A stretch of DNA of 64,000 nucleotides from Verrucomicrobiaceae bacterium (GCA_015061955.1 SUVO01000009.1:51031-115030), one strand, 5' to 3'. Positions 45,362 to 53,603 are shown, numbered from the stretch's first letter. Translations and numbers: made by a program. The notes: generated by a model from the sequence alone, not told the origin.

Positions 45362-46696
45362 ATGGCTATTAAGAAAAATATCGGAAAATTAAATATAAAA
45401 TCTTCATACGCATATCTAATTGAAAAGAAATGCGAGGGCGACGAATTCACAGAAGAAGAAGTTCGTAATATTGTTGACTCTATTCTTGACGACGAAATGC
45501 CAGATTATCAAATGGCTGCGTTAATTATGGCGATATTTTTCAAAGATATGGCTGCTCAAGAAACTGCGTTCTTTGCAGATGAGATGATTGGTACTGGTGA
45601 AACTTTAGATTTATCGCACATATCTAAACCAAAAGTTGCAAAGTATTCAACAGGTGGTGTTGGAGACAAGACATCAATGATATTGTCGGCAATCGGAGCT
45701 GCATGTGGGGTTGTAATTCCAGGTATGAGTAGCTCGGACGAAGATTTTGTTGTAACTGTACACAATAAATTATCTTCTATCCCTGGTTTTAAGAACAAGT
45801 TGACACTCAAAGAATTTGAAAAACAACTCGCTACTGTTGGTTGTGCCATTTGTGAACACGACGAATCTATTTCTCCAGTAGATTCAAAGTTGTACAAAAT
45901 GCGTCAGAGTACTGCTACAATTGCTAGCTTGCCTTTGATAACAGCGAGTGTACTAAGTAAGAAGTTTGCAGTTGGTTCAGAAGGTTTGGTTGTCGATGTA
46001 AAGTGGGGCAATGGCTCTTTCTTGCACGATCTCGAACAAGCAAAACAGCTTGCAAGAACTATTACACGTGTAGCTCGTGTTATGAAGCACAGATGCGTTG
46101 CTTTGGTTACTGATATGAGTCAGCCATTGGGTAATTGTGTTGGTATGGGCTTTGAAGTAATGGAAGCACTCGAATTTCTTCGTGGTAATGGAACGGAAGA
46201 TATGAAAGAGCTTGTATTGAAGCTTGGTATGGAAATCTTGCGTTTGGCTGGTGTTGCTGGTTCAACATTATCTGCAAAACAAGCAGTAGAACGCGTAATT
46301 GAAGATGGTTCTGCATATAAGAAATTCTTAGAAATGATTAAAGTTCAAGGTGGTTCAGCACCATGGCTTGAAGATCCTACAAAATATCCAATGCCAAAGC
46401 ATGTAAGAAAATTACCTGCACCAAAACGTGGATACGTTCATAATATCAATGCAGGTCAGATTGCTAGAGGTGTTCAGATGCTCTCTGTTACTAAGTCGGG
46501 TAAAATTGATCCATTTGTAGGAGTAACTGAAGTTAAGAAAATTGGTACTCAGGTAAAACAGGGCGAACCATTGTTGATGATTCATTATAACGATGAACAT
46601 AATCTCGATTCGGCAATCGATTATTTCCGCAATGCGTATCGTTTGGCTCCACGTCGCCCAGCATCACCAACAATAGTTGTTGAGCGTGTTGCATAA
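45362..46696 (+). CDS. Divergent thymidine/pyrimidine-nucleoside phosphorylase homologue
   Basis: 444 residues, normal length. The family frame is clear: KYSTGGVGDKTSM (94-106), KMRQSTATIASLPLITASVL with Arg181, Ser196 and Lys200 (E. coli DeoA Arg171, Ser186, Lys190), and a complete C-terminal domain (DPFVGVTEVKKIGTQVKQGE). However, the signature SGRGxxHTGGTxDKxE is replaced by SSSDEDFVVTVHNKLS (123-138), and the KHSTGG His is Tyr95. These changes remove phosphate and base contacts known from DeoA, so phosphorolysis of thymidine is doubtful. It stands alone, with its own terminator. Confidence 0.8.
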   Translation: MAIKKNIGKLNIKSSYAYLIEKKCEGDEFTEEEVRNIVDSILDDEMPDYQMAALIMAIFFKDMAAQETAFFADEMIGTGETLDLSHISKPKVAKYSTGGVGDKTSMILSAIGAACGVVIPGMSSSDEDFVVTVHNKLSSIPGFKNKLTLKEFEKQLATVGCAICEHDESISPVDSKLYKMRQSTATIASLPLITASVLSKKFAVGSEGLVVDVKWGNGSFLHDLEQAKQLARTITRVARVMKHRCVALVTDMSQPLGNCVGMGFEVMEALEFLRGNGTEDMKELVLKLGMEILRLAGVAGSTLSAKQAVERVIEDGSAYKKFLEMIKVQGGSAPWLEDPTKYPMPKHVRKLPAPKRGYVHNINAGQIARGVQMLSVTKSGKIDPFVGVTEVKKIGTQVKQGEPLLMIHYNDEHNLDSAIDYFRNAYRLAPRRPASPTIVVERVA

Positions 46697-46709
46697 CATT
46701 TTTTAATTC

Positions 46710-46740
46710 AAAAGGAGTATAAATTTATACTCCTTTTTTT
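46710..46740 (+). terminator. Intrinsic terminator with overlapping -35
   Basis: A 28-bp perfect palindrome at 46710-46737 (arms AAAAGGAGTATAAA) followed by T residues. The last two T bases are also the start of TTGACA (46739-46744), a perfect -35 element for the next gene. Confidence 0.85.
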
Positions 46741-46785
46741 GACAATGAGTGGTCTTTTTTTAATCAATAAAAAAACAGGAGGAAT

Positions 46786-48549
46786 ATGAAAAAAATATTA
46801 TTTTTTGCGCTAAGCTTATTTATAACAACACAGATGTTTGCCTTTCCAAAGGCAATTGTAAAAAGATTGTTGCACGATAACAGAGTATTAACATCGGAAA
46901 TTAACACCGAGTATAAGGGCAATAATACTTATAGAGTTCGTATTCCTATAAACGAAATAGATAAAACTTTAAAAACGCTCGAAGTTGCTATTCCAGAATC
47001 AACTGCTACAAAGGGAGATGATGGGTATTTTGTTTTGCCAGACGGTAGAATGGGTTTTTTTACACGTGATTCTGGTGTGGCATCATCGGGTATTCCCCTC
47101 AAGATGTTTGGTATGAAAACCAATGAATCTTGTTTTGTTGCAATTGTAAAAAGTTTGGAACATGAGTTTGCTCCGTATGTAACTATTGAAAATGGCAAAT
47201 ATGAAATGTTTGCACGTTTTCATATTGCAAAAATGGAATGTGCACCTTACGAAGATATAATAATTGACTTTGTGAAACTTGAAGGTGACGATGCTAATTA
47301 TTCTGGAATGGCTCGTGCATACAGAAAATTTAAGCTCGATAGTGGTGTGGTAAAGCCATTGCGTGAACGTGTGAAAAATCGTCCAAGCTTGAAATATGCT
47401 GTCGATAGTATGGTATTGCGTGTAAAGCATGGTGCTAAGCATGGTAATGTTGCTGAACAAATTCCAGGTGTGAACGAGCCTGAAGTGCATGTTTACAATT
47501 CGTTTGAAAAACTCAAGAATATGATAATTGAGTTGAAATCTTTGGGTGTTGAACAGCTCGAAATTTGTTGTGTGGCGTGGAATACTCGAGGTCATGATGG
47601 CCGTTATCCACAGTTGTTTCCAGTAGAGCCAGCATTCGGTGGTGAGGCGAAATTGCGCGAAGCTATTGCTGAAGCTAAAAAAGCTGGATACAAAATTTTT
47701 GCTCAAACAAATTATACCGATGCCTACACTTGTGCAGATTGTTATAATGAAAGTTATTTGTCGAAAAAACCAGATGGTTCTATACGTTTAGGAGGCGTGT
47801 GGAGTGGTGGTAAAGCGCGCGAGGTTTGTCAAATTGCAATGCTCGAAAAATTTGTACGCAATGACTTCAAAAAAATGAAAGAGTTGGGTTTTGAAGGTAC
47901 GCATCATATCGATGTGCTTTCGGCAATAACTCCACGACCATGTAGCGATAAAAACCACCCAGCAACTCGCAAAGATAACGCAATAGCTATGAACAAAATA
48001 GGCTTGTTAGCGCGTGAGTATTTTGGTGGGTTTGGTTCTGAATGTGGTTATGACCACGTTGCAGAGTCGCTCGATTATGCTCTTTATACGGGTACATATC
48101 CACGTTGGGGTGGTAGTAATCAAGCTGTCGATACACATGTTCCCCTTTGGCAGATAGTGTATCATGGTATAATTTTGAGTAATCCACATTATGCTACGGT
48201 TGATTATAATGCACCAGATAGAGTAAAAAAGGATAAAGGTTGGCCATGGTTTGCGTTTTCACCAGTTGAGTCGCGTTTGAAGTTGTTTGAAGCTGGTGGT
48301 AGACCATCGTTTTATTGGGATAAATACGATGATATGAAACGCATAAAAGCCGCTTACGATGAATATCAGCCAATGAAACATTTACAGTATGAGTTTATAG
48401 ATAAGCACGAAAAAATTGCAGATAACGTATTTTTAACCGTTTATTCTGATGGTACAGAGTTCATAACTAACTATAATAAAACGCCATTCGTTTATAAAGG
48501 TGTTTCAGTTTCGGGCGAAGACTATAAAATGTTATCGCCTAAAAAATAA
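46786..48549 (+). CDS. Exported DUF5696-like putative glycoside hydrolase, paralogue
   Basis: 587 residues with a signal peptide (ILFFALSLFITTQMFAF). It is colinear with the protein from 40989: YEDIIIDFVKLEGDDANYSG against YEDIVIDYYKLEGDKANYSE, CVAWNTRGHDGRYPQLFPVE against CFTGWQKGGHDGPYPDLFPI, GTHHIDVLSA, FGGFGSECGYDHVAES and LWQIVYHGIILS. The pair must be ancient duplicates. It is preceded by AGGAGG at an ideal five-base spacing, unlike its paralogue. The probable role is glycan breakdown outside the cytoplasm; specificity unknown. It is followed eight bases later by a YccF gene. Confidence 0.6.
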   Translation: MKKILFFALSLFITTQMFAFPKAIVKRLLHDNRVLTSEINTEYKGNNTYRVRIPINEIDKTLKTLEVAIPESTATKGDDGYFVLPDGRMGFFTRDSGVASSGIPLKMFGMKTNESCFVAIVKSLEHEFAPYVTIENGKYEMFARFHIAKMECAPYEDIIIDFVKLEGDDANYSGMARAYRKFKLDSGVVKPLRERVKNRPSLKYAVDSMVLRVKHGAKHGNVAEQIPGVNEPEVHVYNSFEKLKNMIIELKSLGVEQLEICCVAWNTRGHDGRYPQLFPVEPAFGGEAKLREAIAEAKKAGYKIFAQTNYTDAYTCADCYNESYLSKKPDGSIRLGGVWSGGKAREVCQIAMLEKFVRNDFKKMKELGFEGTHHIDVLSAITPRPCSDKNHPATRKDNAIAMNKIGLLAREYFGGFGSECGYDHVAESLDYALYTGTYPRWGGSNQAVDTHVPLWQIVYHGIILSNPHYATVDYNAPDRVKKDKGWPWFAFSPVESRLKLFEAGGRPSFYWDKYDDMKRIKAAYDEYQPMKHLQYEFIDKHEKIADNVFLTVYSDGTEFITNYNKTPFVYKGVSVSGEDYKMLSPKK

Positions 48550-48557
48550 GTGAAAAT

Positions 48558-48956
48558 ATGAGAACTCTTGGAAATATTATTTGGCACATACCATTTTGTG
48601 GATTTATAAATGCGATATGTGTATGGTTATTGGCAATTCTTTTTGCCATTACAATAGTAGGTTTACCAATCGCAAAGGGATTGTTTGAATATGGATCGTT
48701 TTTATTTTTGCCTTTTGGACATGAAATGGTCGACGACCCAACTGCGCGTTCCAGCATATCCAGTTTATGGAATGCTATTTTGAGCATTTTATGGATTGTT
48801 TTCTTTGGAATATGGCTCTGGATTTTTACAATTTTCCCAATCGTTGGTTTGTTCTTTTCCATTGTCGGAATTCCTGTGGCTATTGTTTTGGCTAAATCAT
48901 TAGGAACATTTTTTAATCCAGTAGGAAAAATATGCGTAAAGAGCAAAAATTTATAA
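48558..48956 (+). CDS. YccF-domain inner-membrane protein
   Basis: 132 residues with the repeated pattern of the YccF domain: NIIWHIPFCGFINAICVWLL, IVGLPIAKGLFEYGSFLFLP followed by FGHEMV, then a second similar unit SLWNAILSILWIVFFGIWLW and GLFFSIVGIPVAIVLAKS. It has four hydrophobic segments. Function is unknown in all organisms. It lies eight bases after the DUF5696-like gene and may be co-transcribed with it. Confidence 0.8.
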   Translation: MRTLGNIIWHIPFCGFINAICVWLLAILFAITIVGLPIAKGLFEYGSFLFLPFGHEMVDDPTARSSISSLWNAILSILWIVFFGIWLWIFTIFPIVGLFFSIVGIPVAIVLAKSLGTFFNPVGKICVKSKNL

Positions 48957-48970
48957 AGAATAAATGATTA

Positions 48971-49000
48971 AGACCACCTTATTGGTGGTCTCTATTTTTT
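48971..49000 (+). terminator. Intrinsic terminator
   Basis: AGACCACC (48971-48978) pairs with GGTGGTCT (48984-48991), loop TTATT, then a T-rich tail. Confidence 0.85.
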
Positions 49001-49047
49001 TTAAAGCTTTTACATATTTTGAATAGAGGGAGTTTAATGTAAAAAAG

Positions 49048-49075
49048 TTGCATTTAGATTTTTTTAAGGTAATGT
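49048..49075 (+). promoter_or_regulatory. Candidate promoter of the small orphan gene
   Basis: TTGCAT (49048-49053), a 16-base spacer, TAATGT (49070-49075). The start codon is 21 bases further on, after AAGGGAAG. Confidence 0.4.
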
Positions 49076-49096
49076 GTTTAAAGAAAGGGAAGTTAT

Positions 49097-49321
49097 ATGA
49101 TAGTTAGTTGCATTCAAAAAGGTTCGTCGTTTTATATATATCGCGATACAGGTTCGCCTCGTATGCACGCGGGGTATCTTGTTTCTTTTTCAGGAACAAC
49201 AATTAGTTATGTGTCATCGCCTGGAAGTCAAACAGTGATTGTTATTGACGAAAATAATCACAGAATAAAATCGTTCAACGCGCCTCGCAAAATTACAGAG
49301 GGACCAGGGTGGTCGAAATAA
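49097..49321 (+). CDS. Small orphan protein
   Basis: 74 residues, not recognised. AAGGGAAG lies four bases before the ATG, a candidate promoter sits upstream and a terminator directly downstream, so it appears to be a genuine monocistronic gene. The sequence alternates short strands and turns (SSFYIYRDTGSPRMHAGYL, VSFSGTTISYVSSPG, SQTVIVIDENNHRI), suggesting a small beta-barrel; the tail APRKITEGPGWSK is basic and Pro/Gly-rich. No signal peptide or membrane segment, so presumably cytoplasmic. Confidence 0.65.
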   Translation: MIVSCIQKGSSFYIYRDTGSPRMHAGYLVSFSGTTISYVSSPGSQTVIVIDENNHRIKSFNAPRKITEGPGWSK

Positions 49322-49331
49322 TTTATAAAAC

Positions 49332-49364
49332 AAAAAATGGGTATCACATCGATACCCATTTTTT
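49332..49364. terminator. Bidirectional intrinsic terminator
   Basis: A perfect 14-bp stem 49332-49345 / 49351-49364 (arms AAAAAATGGGTATC), loop ACATC, between the convergent small orphan gene and the WbsX-like gene. Confidence 0.9.
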
Positions 49365-49379
49365 AGATGAATATTTTAT

Positions 49380-50606
49380 TTATTTTTCTTCGGTTTTTTG
49401 CCCGTGCGCACCAAAGACGCGTGCCGTTGCATTTAGGTATCCGTATCCAAAACGTTTATCTGGCTCAAGATAACCATCTTCGGTCCATTCGTTCCATGCG
49501 TTGATAATTATAAGCTTGCGTTGCGTTTTTATATTTTCGTCTGCCCATTTTTTTACCATACGCAAAACTTTTTCGTAGGTTTTTGGAGACTTGTTTTTTG
49601 CAACGTTGGTTATATCTTTTGGCAAGAAACGTGGATTATTATCCCAACCTGTCGATGCAACAGGATGGAATGTTGGATATGCTTCCATAAACTTTGGCCA
49701 TTCTTTCATTGCACGCTGAGGCCATACATTGTAGTCGTCGTATGGACCTTGCATATTGTAAACTGAAAGCGAATCAAAACCATAATACTTAACAACGTCT
49801 GCTGGGGTAGGTTTTTCTATACCTGGAACAGCTCCACGTGCTGGACCATACCATGCCATCGACATAAAGTGTAGACCATCAAATCCAGCCTTTTTACATT
49901 CGGAACGTAAATAGTCTAAAGCCTTTCGGGTTTTTTCTGGGCTGTTATCCATTCCTCTTATCATATTAGGCAAGTCGAAGATTGCTAAGACTGGTTTGTT
50001 GTCGATTTTATAATAGTTTGACTTTTTGAAATATTCAATCCAGCGTGGAACAATTACGTTTACAAATTCGTCGTAAGCAATATCAGCACTCCAAATAACT
50101 TTCTTTTTGGTTTTTCGATCAAGCTTGTTGTTCCAAAGACCATCAACATCGTGGTTTGCCCACATCAAGAAGAACTTCATACGTTCGTTATTTGGGGCTT
50201 TTAAGAAGCCATCGTTGAGAGCGCCTTCCAAGAATGGTTTATGCTCGTACCAATACCAATCGTACATAAAGACATTAACACCTGCTGCGAGTGCTGCGTC
50301 GATTTTACGAGCAACTACAATTGGGTCGGCTTCGCTTTCATATCCCCAAAGAGGAACGAGTGGTTGCTGATGTCCTTTGAACTTTGGTTTAGCTTCGTAA
50401 ACATTCTGCCATTCGCCCTTTCCATCGCCAAAAATACCGAGCTCTTTCCAACGTGGTTCTGGGTGATAGGCTGGCCATACTATTGCAGCAACGTCGTATT
50501 GACTTTGTTGTTTTGCTGATTGTTGGCATTGTTCTTTTGTGCAGTTGCATCCAGTTAATGCAAATGTGGCTATTGCCAAGAGTGATAAATTCTTTAATTT
50601 TTTCAT
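49380..50606 (-). CDS. WbsX/GH99-like domain lipoprotein
   Basis: 408 residues. Lipobox ALTGC with Cys20. The rest matches the GH99-like WbsX domain: YDVAAIVWPAYHPEPRWKE, GVNVFMYDWYWYEHKPFLEG, FFLMWANHDVDGLWNN, KPVLAIFDLPNMIRG and the hallmark INAWNEWTEDGYLEPD. Related GH99 enzymes are endo-mannosidases; WbsX-type domains also occur in O-antigen gene clusters. As a lipoprotein it should act at the periplasmic or outer surface on polysaccharide. A promoter (50654-50682) precedes it, and AAGGAG lies 30 bases before the ATG. Confidence 0.8.
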   Translation of the reverse strand: MKKLKNLSLLAIATFALTGCNCTKEQCQQSAKQQSQYDVAAIVWPAYHPEPRWKELGIFGDGKGEWQNVYEAKPKFKGHQQPLVPLWGYESEADPIVVARKIDAALAAGVNVFMYDWYWYEHKPFLEGALNDGFLKAPNNERMKFFLMWANHDVDGLWNNKLDRKTKKKVIWSADIAYDEFVNVIVPRWIEYFKKSNYYKIDNKPVLAIFDLPNMIRGMDNSPEKTRKALDYLRSECKKAGFDGLHFMSMAWYGPARGAVPGIEKPTPADVVKYYGFDSLSVYNMQGPYDDYNVWPQRAMKEWPKFMEAYPTFHPVASTGWDNNPRFLPKDITNVAKNKSPKTYEKVLRMVKKWADENIKTQRKLIIINAWNEWTEDGYLEPDKRFGYGYLNATARVFGAHGQKTEEK

Positions 50607-50636
50607 TTTTATTTATTAGTTGTTAGTAAAATTAAT

Positions 50637-50682
50637 CTCCTTATTAAGACTAAAAGTTATTTTTTTCATAGAGATGTGTCAA
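50637..50682 (-). promoter_or_regulatory. Promoter and isolated Shine-Dalgarno-like element of the WbsX-like gene
   Basis: On the minus strand TTGACA (50682-50677), a 17-base spacer and TAACTT (50659-50654), followed by AAGGAG (50642-50637). The AAGGAG is 30 bases from the ATG at 50606 and close to the expected transcript 5' end. Confidence 0.45.
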
Positions 50683-50756
50683 GTTTTTTAAGAGGTTGAT
50701 AGATGTATTGCAAATGTGTCTACATCTAATTAAGTGAAATGCGGGATTAGTAAAAT

Positions 50757-53033
50757 TTAAAGATCTAAAAACATTTGCGATGAATCAGAATTTGTTTTGT
50801 TGTTGTTTGATTTTGCAGAAACTGATACTTTCTCCTCATCTGCAACTGACGCATTTTTAGTTTGTTCAAGCTTTACTTCTGCTAATGATGTTGTTGGTGT
50901 AGATTGTAACGAAGTATTATTGTTTGTGTTGTTCGGATTTTCGAGCATTGCCAAGAACTCATCTTCTAAGATAACTTTAGTACCAAGTTTTTCGGCTTTT
51001 TGCATTTTACTTCCGGCAATTTCGCCATCAGATACCAAAAAATTTGTTTGTTTTGTAACACTTGAACCTATTATACCACCTAATGCTTCTATCTTGGCTT
51101 TGGCTGTTGTTCTGTCCATTGATTTTAGCGTTCCAGTAAGAACAAAAATCTTGCCAGCTAATCCACCAGAATGAGATTTTTGTGCAGAAAAATTAACGCC
51201 ATAAGAACGCAATTGTTCAATCATCTGCCTATTTTGTGGATTATCAAAAAACGCTTTTACCGATAACGCTCTAACTGGAGGCTGTTTGGTGTTAGATGCT
51301 CTTGCTCCTAACCCATCAATTGTTTTAATTTCATCTAAGCTTGCATTCATGAGTGCATCTAAAGACCCAAATCGCAAGGCGAGTTCCTTTGCATAACGTT
51401 CGCCAATTTCTAAGATACCAAGAGCAAAAATCAACCTACCTAAATCTTGTTTTTTTGACTTTTCAATTACCTCTAAAAGATTTTCTGCAGTTTTGTCTTT
51501 TACTTTGTCTAACTTTAATAAATCTTCTTTTGTGAGTTTGTAAATGTCTGCCGGACTACTTATTCCAAGCGTATCAACAAGCTTGCTGACAACCGATTCC
51601 CCTAAGCCTTTTATGTCCATACAATCGCGCGAAGCAAAATGGGCAATGCGTCCTTTTATCTGAGGAGGACAAGAAAAATTAGGACAACGCGATAACATTT
51701 TTTCCCCATACTGTTTTAATTCAGCATTGCACTCTGGACAGTGCGTTGGGAATACATATTCAACTGCATTTTCAGGACGTTCGCTTGTTTCAACACGAAT
51801 TACAGCTGGTATAATTTCCCCTGCTTTTTCAATTACAACTGTGTCACCTACTCGAATGTCTTTTTGCGATATGTAGTTTGCATTGTGTAAGGTTGCTCGT
51901 GATATAGTTGAACCATCTATAAAAACTGGTTCTAATTCTGCAACAGGCGTTACAGCACCAGTTCTGCCAACTTGTAGAGTAATAGCTTTAAGCTTTGTAG
52001 TGGCTTGTTGCGCACGATATTTCCAAGCAACAGCCCAACGTGGAGCATGACTTGTCAGCCCTGCAACAGCATGTAAAGAACAGTCGTCTAACTTCAAAAC
52101 AGCACCATCGGTATTGAATGGGAAATCGTTGCGAACTTCTTCTAAATCGCATATTTTTTCAAAAGCCATTTTAGTACCAATAGCAACACCACTCCAATTT
52201 ATAGTGGGTAAGCCCCAACTTTGTAAAGTTGGTAATAAATTGGATTGGTATTTTAAATCGAAACCCTTTGATGCACCAATCGAATAAAAAATGACACTTA
52301 AATTGCGTTGATTTAAAACATCGACATCTAATAATTTTAATGTTCCAGCAGTAAGATTGCGTGGATTTGCATACGGGCGCTTTTGACGAATTGCTTGAAT
52401 TTCTTCATCTGAAATGGGGCTATCTTTAGCTTTCTTTTGTGCTTTAGCAATTTCAGCTTCAATAGCGAGAGCCGAGAGTCGATTAAATTCTTCAATGGTC
52501 ATGTAGGCTTCGCCTCTTATTTCAATTAGTTCTGGAATGTTCTTGCCAACTAATTGAGTTGGAAGATTTTTTATAACAAAAGAATTTTTTGTGATATCGT
52601 CGCCATATTCGCCATCGCCACGAGTCAGTAGCCTATCGAGCTTACCATTTATATAAACGGCAGAAACTCCTGCCCCATCGATTTTTGGTTCAATGGAATA
52701 TTTTAAAGGCATGTTAGTACCTAAAAGTTTTCGTAGACGAATATCGAACTCGTCTAATTCATGAGTATCGAAAACGTTGTCTAAACTTAACATTGGAGAT
52801 AAGTGAGCTACCGATTCAAAGCCTTCAGATAAATCGCTACCGACAATTTTTGCTGGGGATTTTTGTTGAGCAAGCTGAGGATATTCGGCTTCGAGTTGAC
52901 GAAGCTCGTGCATAAGCATATCGAAGTCGTTGTCGGATATTTCTGGAGCATTTTTTATTCTGTATAGATATTCGTGATGCTCGATAATTTTTCTAAGTTC
53001 ATTTATTCTTTTTTCGACCTCGTTATTTTCCAT
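50757..53033 (-). CDS. ligA: NAD-dependent DNA ligase LigA with C-terminal extension
   Basis: 758 residues from ATG 53033 (MENNEVEKRINELRK); 12 more residues are open upstream. Domains in order: Ia (YPQLAQQKSPAKIVGSDLSE), adenylation domain with catalytic Lys117 in EPKIDGAG and RGDGEYGDDIT, OB fold (VGRTGAVTPVAELEP), zinc finger (CPECNAEL and RCPNFSC), helix-hairpin-helix repeats, BRCT domain (AGKIFVLTGTLKSMDRTTAKA). Typical LigA stops near residue 670; here about 60 further residues, rich in Asn, Ser and Thr and probably disordered, end in QMFLDL, resembling a sliding-clamp-binding motif. It seals nicks in replication and repair. Confidence 0.95.
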   Translation of the reverse strand: MENNEVEKRINELRKIIEHHEYLYRIKNAPEISDNDFDMLMHELRQLEAEYPQLAQQKSPAKIVGSDLSEGFESVAHLSPMLSLDNVFDTHELDEFDIRLRKLLGTNMPLKYSIEPKIDGAGVSAVYINGKLDRLLTRGDGEYGDDITKNSFVIKNLPTQLVGKNIPELIEIRGEAYMTIEEFNRLSALAIEAEIAKAQKKAKDSPISDEEIQAIRQKRPYANPRNLTAGTLKLLDVDVLNQRNLSVIFYSIGASKGFDLKYQSNLLPTLQSWGLPTINWSGVAIGTKMAFEKICDLEEVRNDFPFNTDGAVLKLDDCSLHAVAGLTSHAPRWAVAWKYRAQQATTKLKAITLQVGRTGAVTPVAELEPVFIDGSTISRATLHNANYISQKDIRVGDTVVIEKAGEIIPAVIRVETSERPENAVEYVFPTHCPECNAELKQYGEKMLSRCPNFSCPPQIKGRIAHFASRDCMDIKGLGESVVSKLVDTLGISSPADIYKLTKEDLLKLDKVKDKTAENLLEVIEKSKKQDLGRLIFALGILEIGERYAKELALRFGSLDALMNASLDEIKTIDGLGARASNTKQPPVRALSVKAFFDNPQNRQMIEQLRSYGVNFSAQKSHSGGLAGKIFVLTGTLKSMDRTTAKAKIEALGGIIGSSVTKQTNFLVSDGEIAGSKMQKAEKLGTKVILEDEFLAMLENPNNTNNNTSLQSTPTTSLAEVKLEQTKNASVADEEKVSVSAKSNNNKTNSDSSQMFLDL

Positions 53034-53123
53034 AAGTGAATAGTATTTGTATAGAAATATAGTAATCAAGATTATTTATAACAATTATCCAAAAAAAAAA
53101 TTAAAAATTTTTTAAAAAAAAGC

Positions 53124-53151
53124 TTGCATTTGAATTTTGAATTCGTACATT
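53124..53151 (+). promoter_or_regulatory. Promoter of tRNA-Glu
   Basis: TTGCAT (53124-53129), a 16-base spacer and TACATT (53146-53151), placed 27 bases before the tRNA. Confidence 0.55.
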
Positions 53152-53178
53152 AGAGCGTATTAATAATTCTTTGGAGTT

Positions 53179-53256
53179 GTCCCTGTCGTCTAGCCCGGTC
53201 TAGGACATTGGATTTTCATTCCAAGAACCGGGGTTCGAATCCCCGCAGGGACGCCA
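53179..53256 (+). tRNA. tRNA-Glu (anticodon TTC)
   Basis: The acceptor stem GTCCCTG (53179-53185) pairs with CAGGGAC (53246-53252), followed by G and an encoded CCA. The anticodon stem TTGGA/TCCAA encloses the loop TTTTCAT with anticodon TTC. The T arm contains CCGGGGTTCGAATCCCCG. All arms are standard. Confidence 0.95.
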
Positions 53257-53274
53257 GAGGATTGTTGATAAATT

Positions 53275-53302
53275 AAGACTCACGCAAGTGGGTCTTTTTT
53301 TA
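53275..53302 (+). terminator. Terminator after tRNA-Glu
   Basis: AAGACTCAC (53275-53283) pairs with GTGGGTCTT (53288-53296) with one G-T pair, loop GCAA, then T residues. A second hairpin AGTTTAGC (53325-53332) / GCGAAACT (53337-53344), loop GAAA, followed by T residues, may act as a back-up. Confidence 0.8.
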
Positions 53303-53603
53303 TTTGCTTACTTTGCTTTTTTGTAGTTTAGCGAAAGCGAAACTTTTTTGTGTTTGGGAAATGTCTATATTCCGAATGGCGTCTTAAGGACGATAAGGAA
53401 TTTGGGACAATTCCAATGTGAGTGGATTTTAAATTAAAGAGTAAAAACAAGTAACTGTAATATCCTTCTGATGCTTTAAATTTATACACTTTAGTAAAAA
53501 AAACGGGAAAATTTACTTGTAATACATATTTACAATACTACATTTTTATCCGATTTATTACAAAAAGGTAGTATATAAATTTTAATTTTTTTAAGACAAC
53601 AAT
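53303..53603. other. Intergenic region with folded segment and LysR-type promoter
   Basis: No gene. After the back-up hairpin, 53370-53420 contains nested inverted repeats: ATTCC near 53370 with GGAAT near 53400, CGTC-TTAAG-GACG within it, and GGAATT/AATTCC around TGGGAC. From 53488 onward lies the promoter of the PEP-CTERM gene. Confidence 0.4.
53488..53571 (+). promoter_or_regulatory. Promoter of PEP-CTERM gene with shared regulatory motif
   Basis: ACTTTAGTAAA (53488-53498) and TTTACT (53512-53517) form an AGTAAA...TTTACT inverted pair that abuts the -35 TTGTAA (53517-53522). A 16-base spacer and TACATT (53539-53544) follow. AAGGTAG (53565-53571) is a Shine-Dalgarno-like element 32 bases before the ATG. 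The same arrangement precedes the gene at 57409. Confidence 0.55.

Noticed and set aside
45715-45790. Paired frameshifts as the cause of the altered phosphorylase signature
   Set aside because: The other two frames hit stops or do not encode GRGxxHTGGT, so the replacement is genuine coding sequence.
48539-48946. Minus-strand open frame over the YccF gene
   Set aside because: The plus frame has clear YccF repeats and membrane segments; the minus frame is Lys/Pro-rich antisense.
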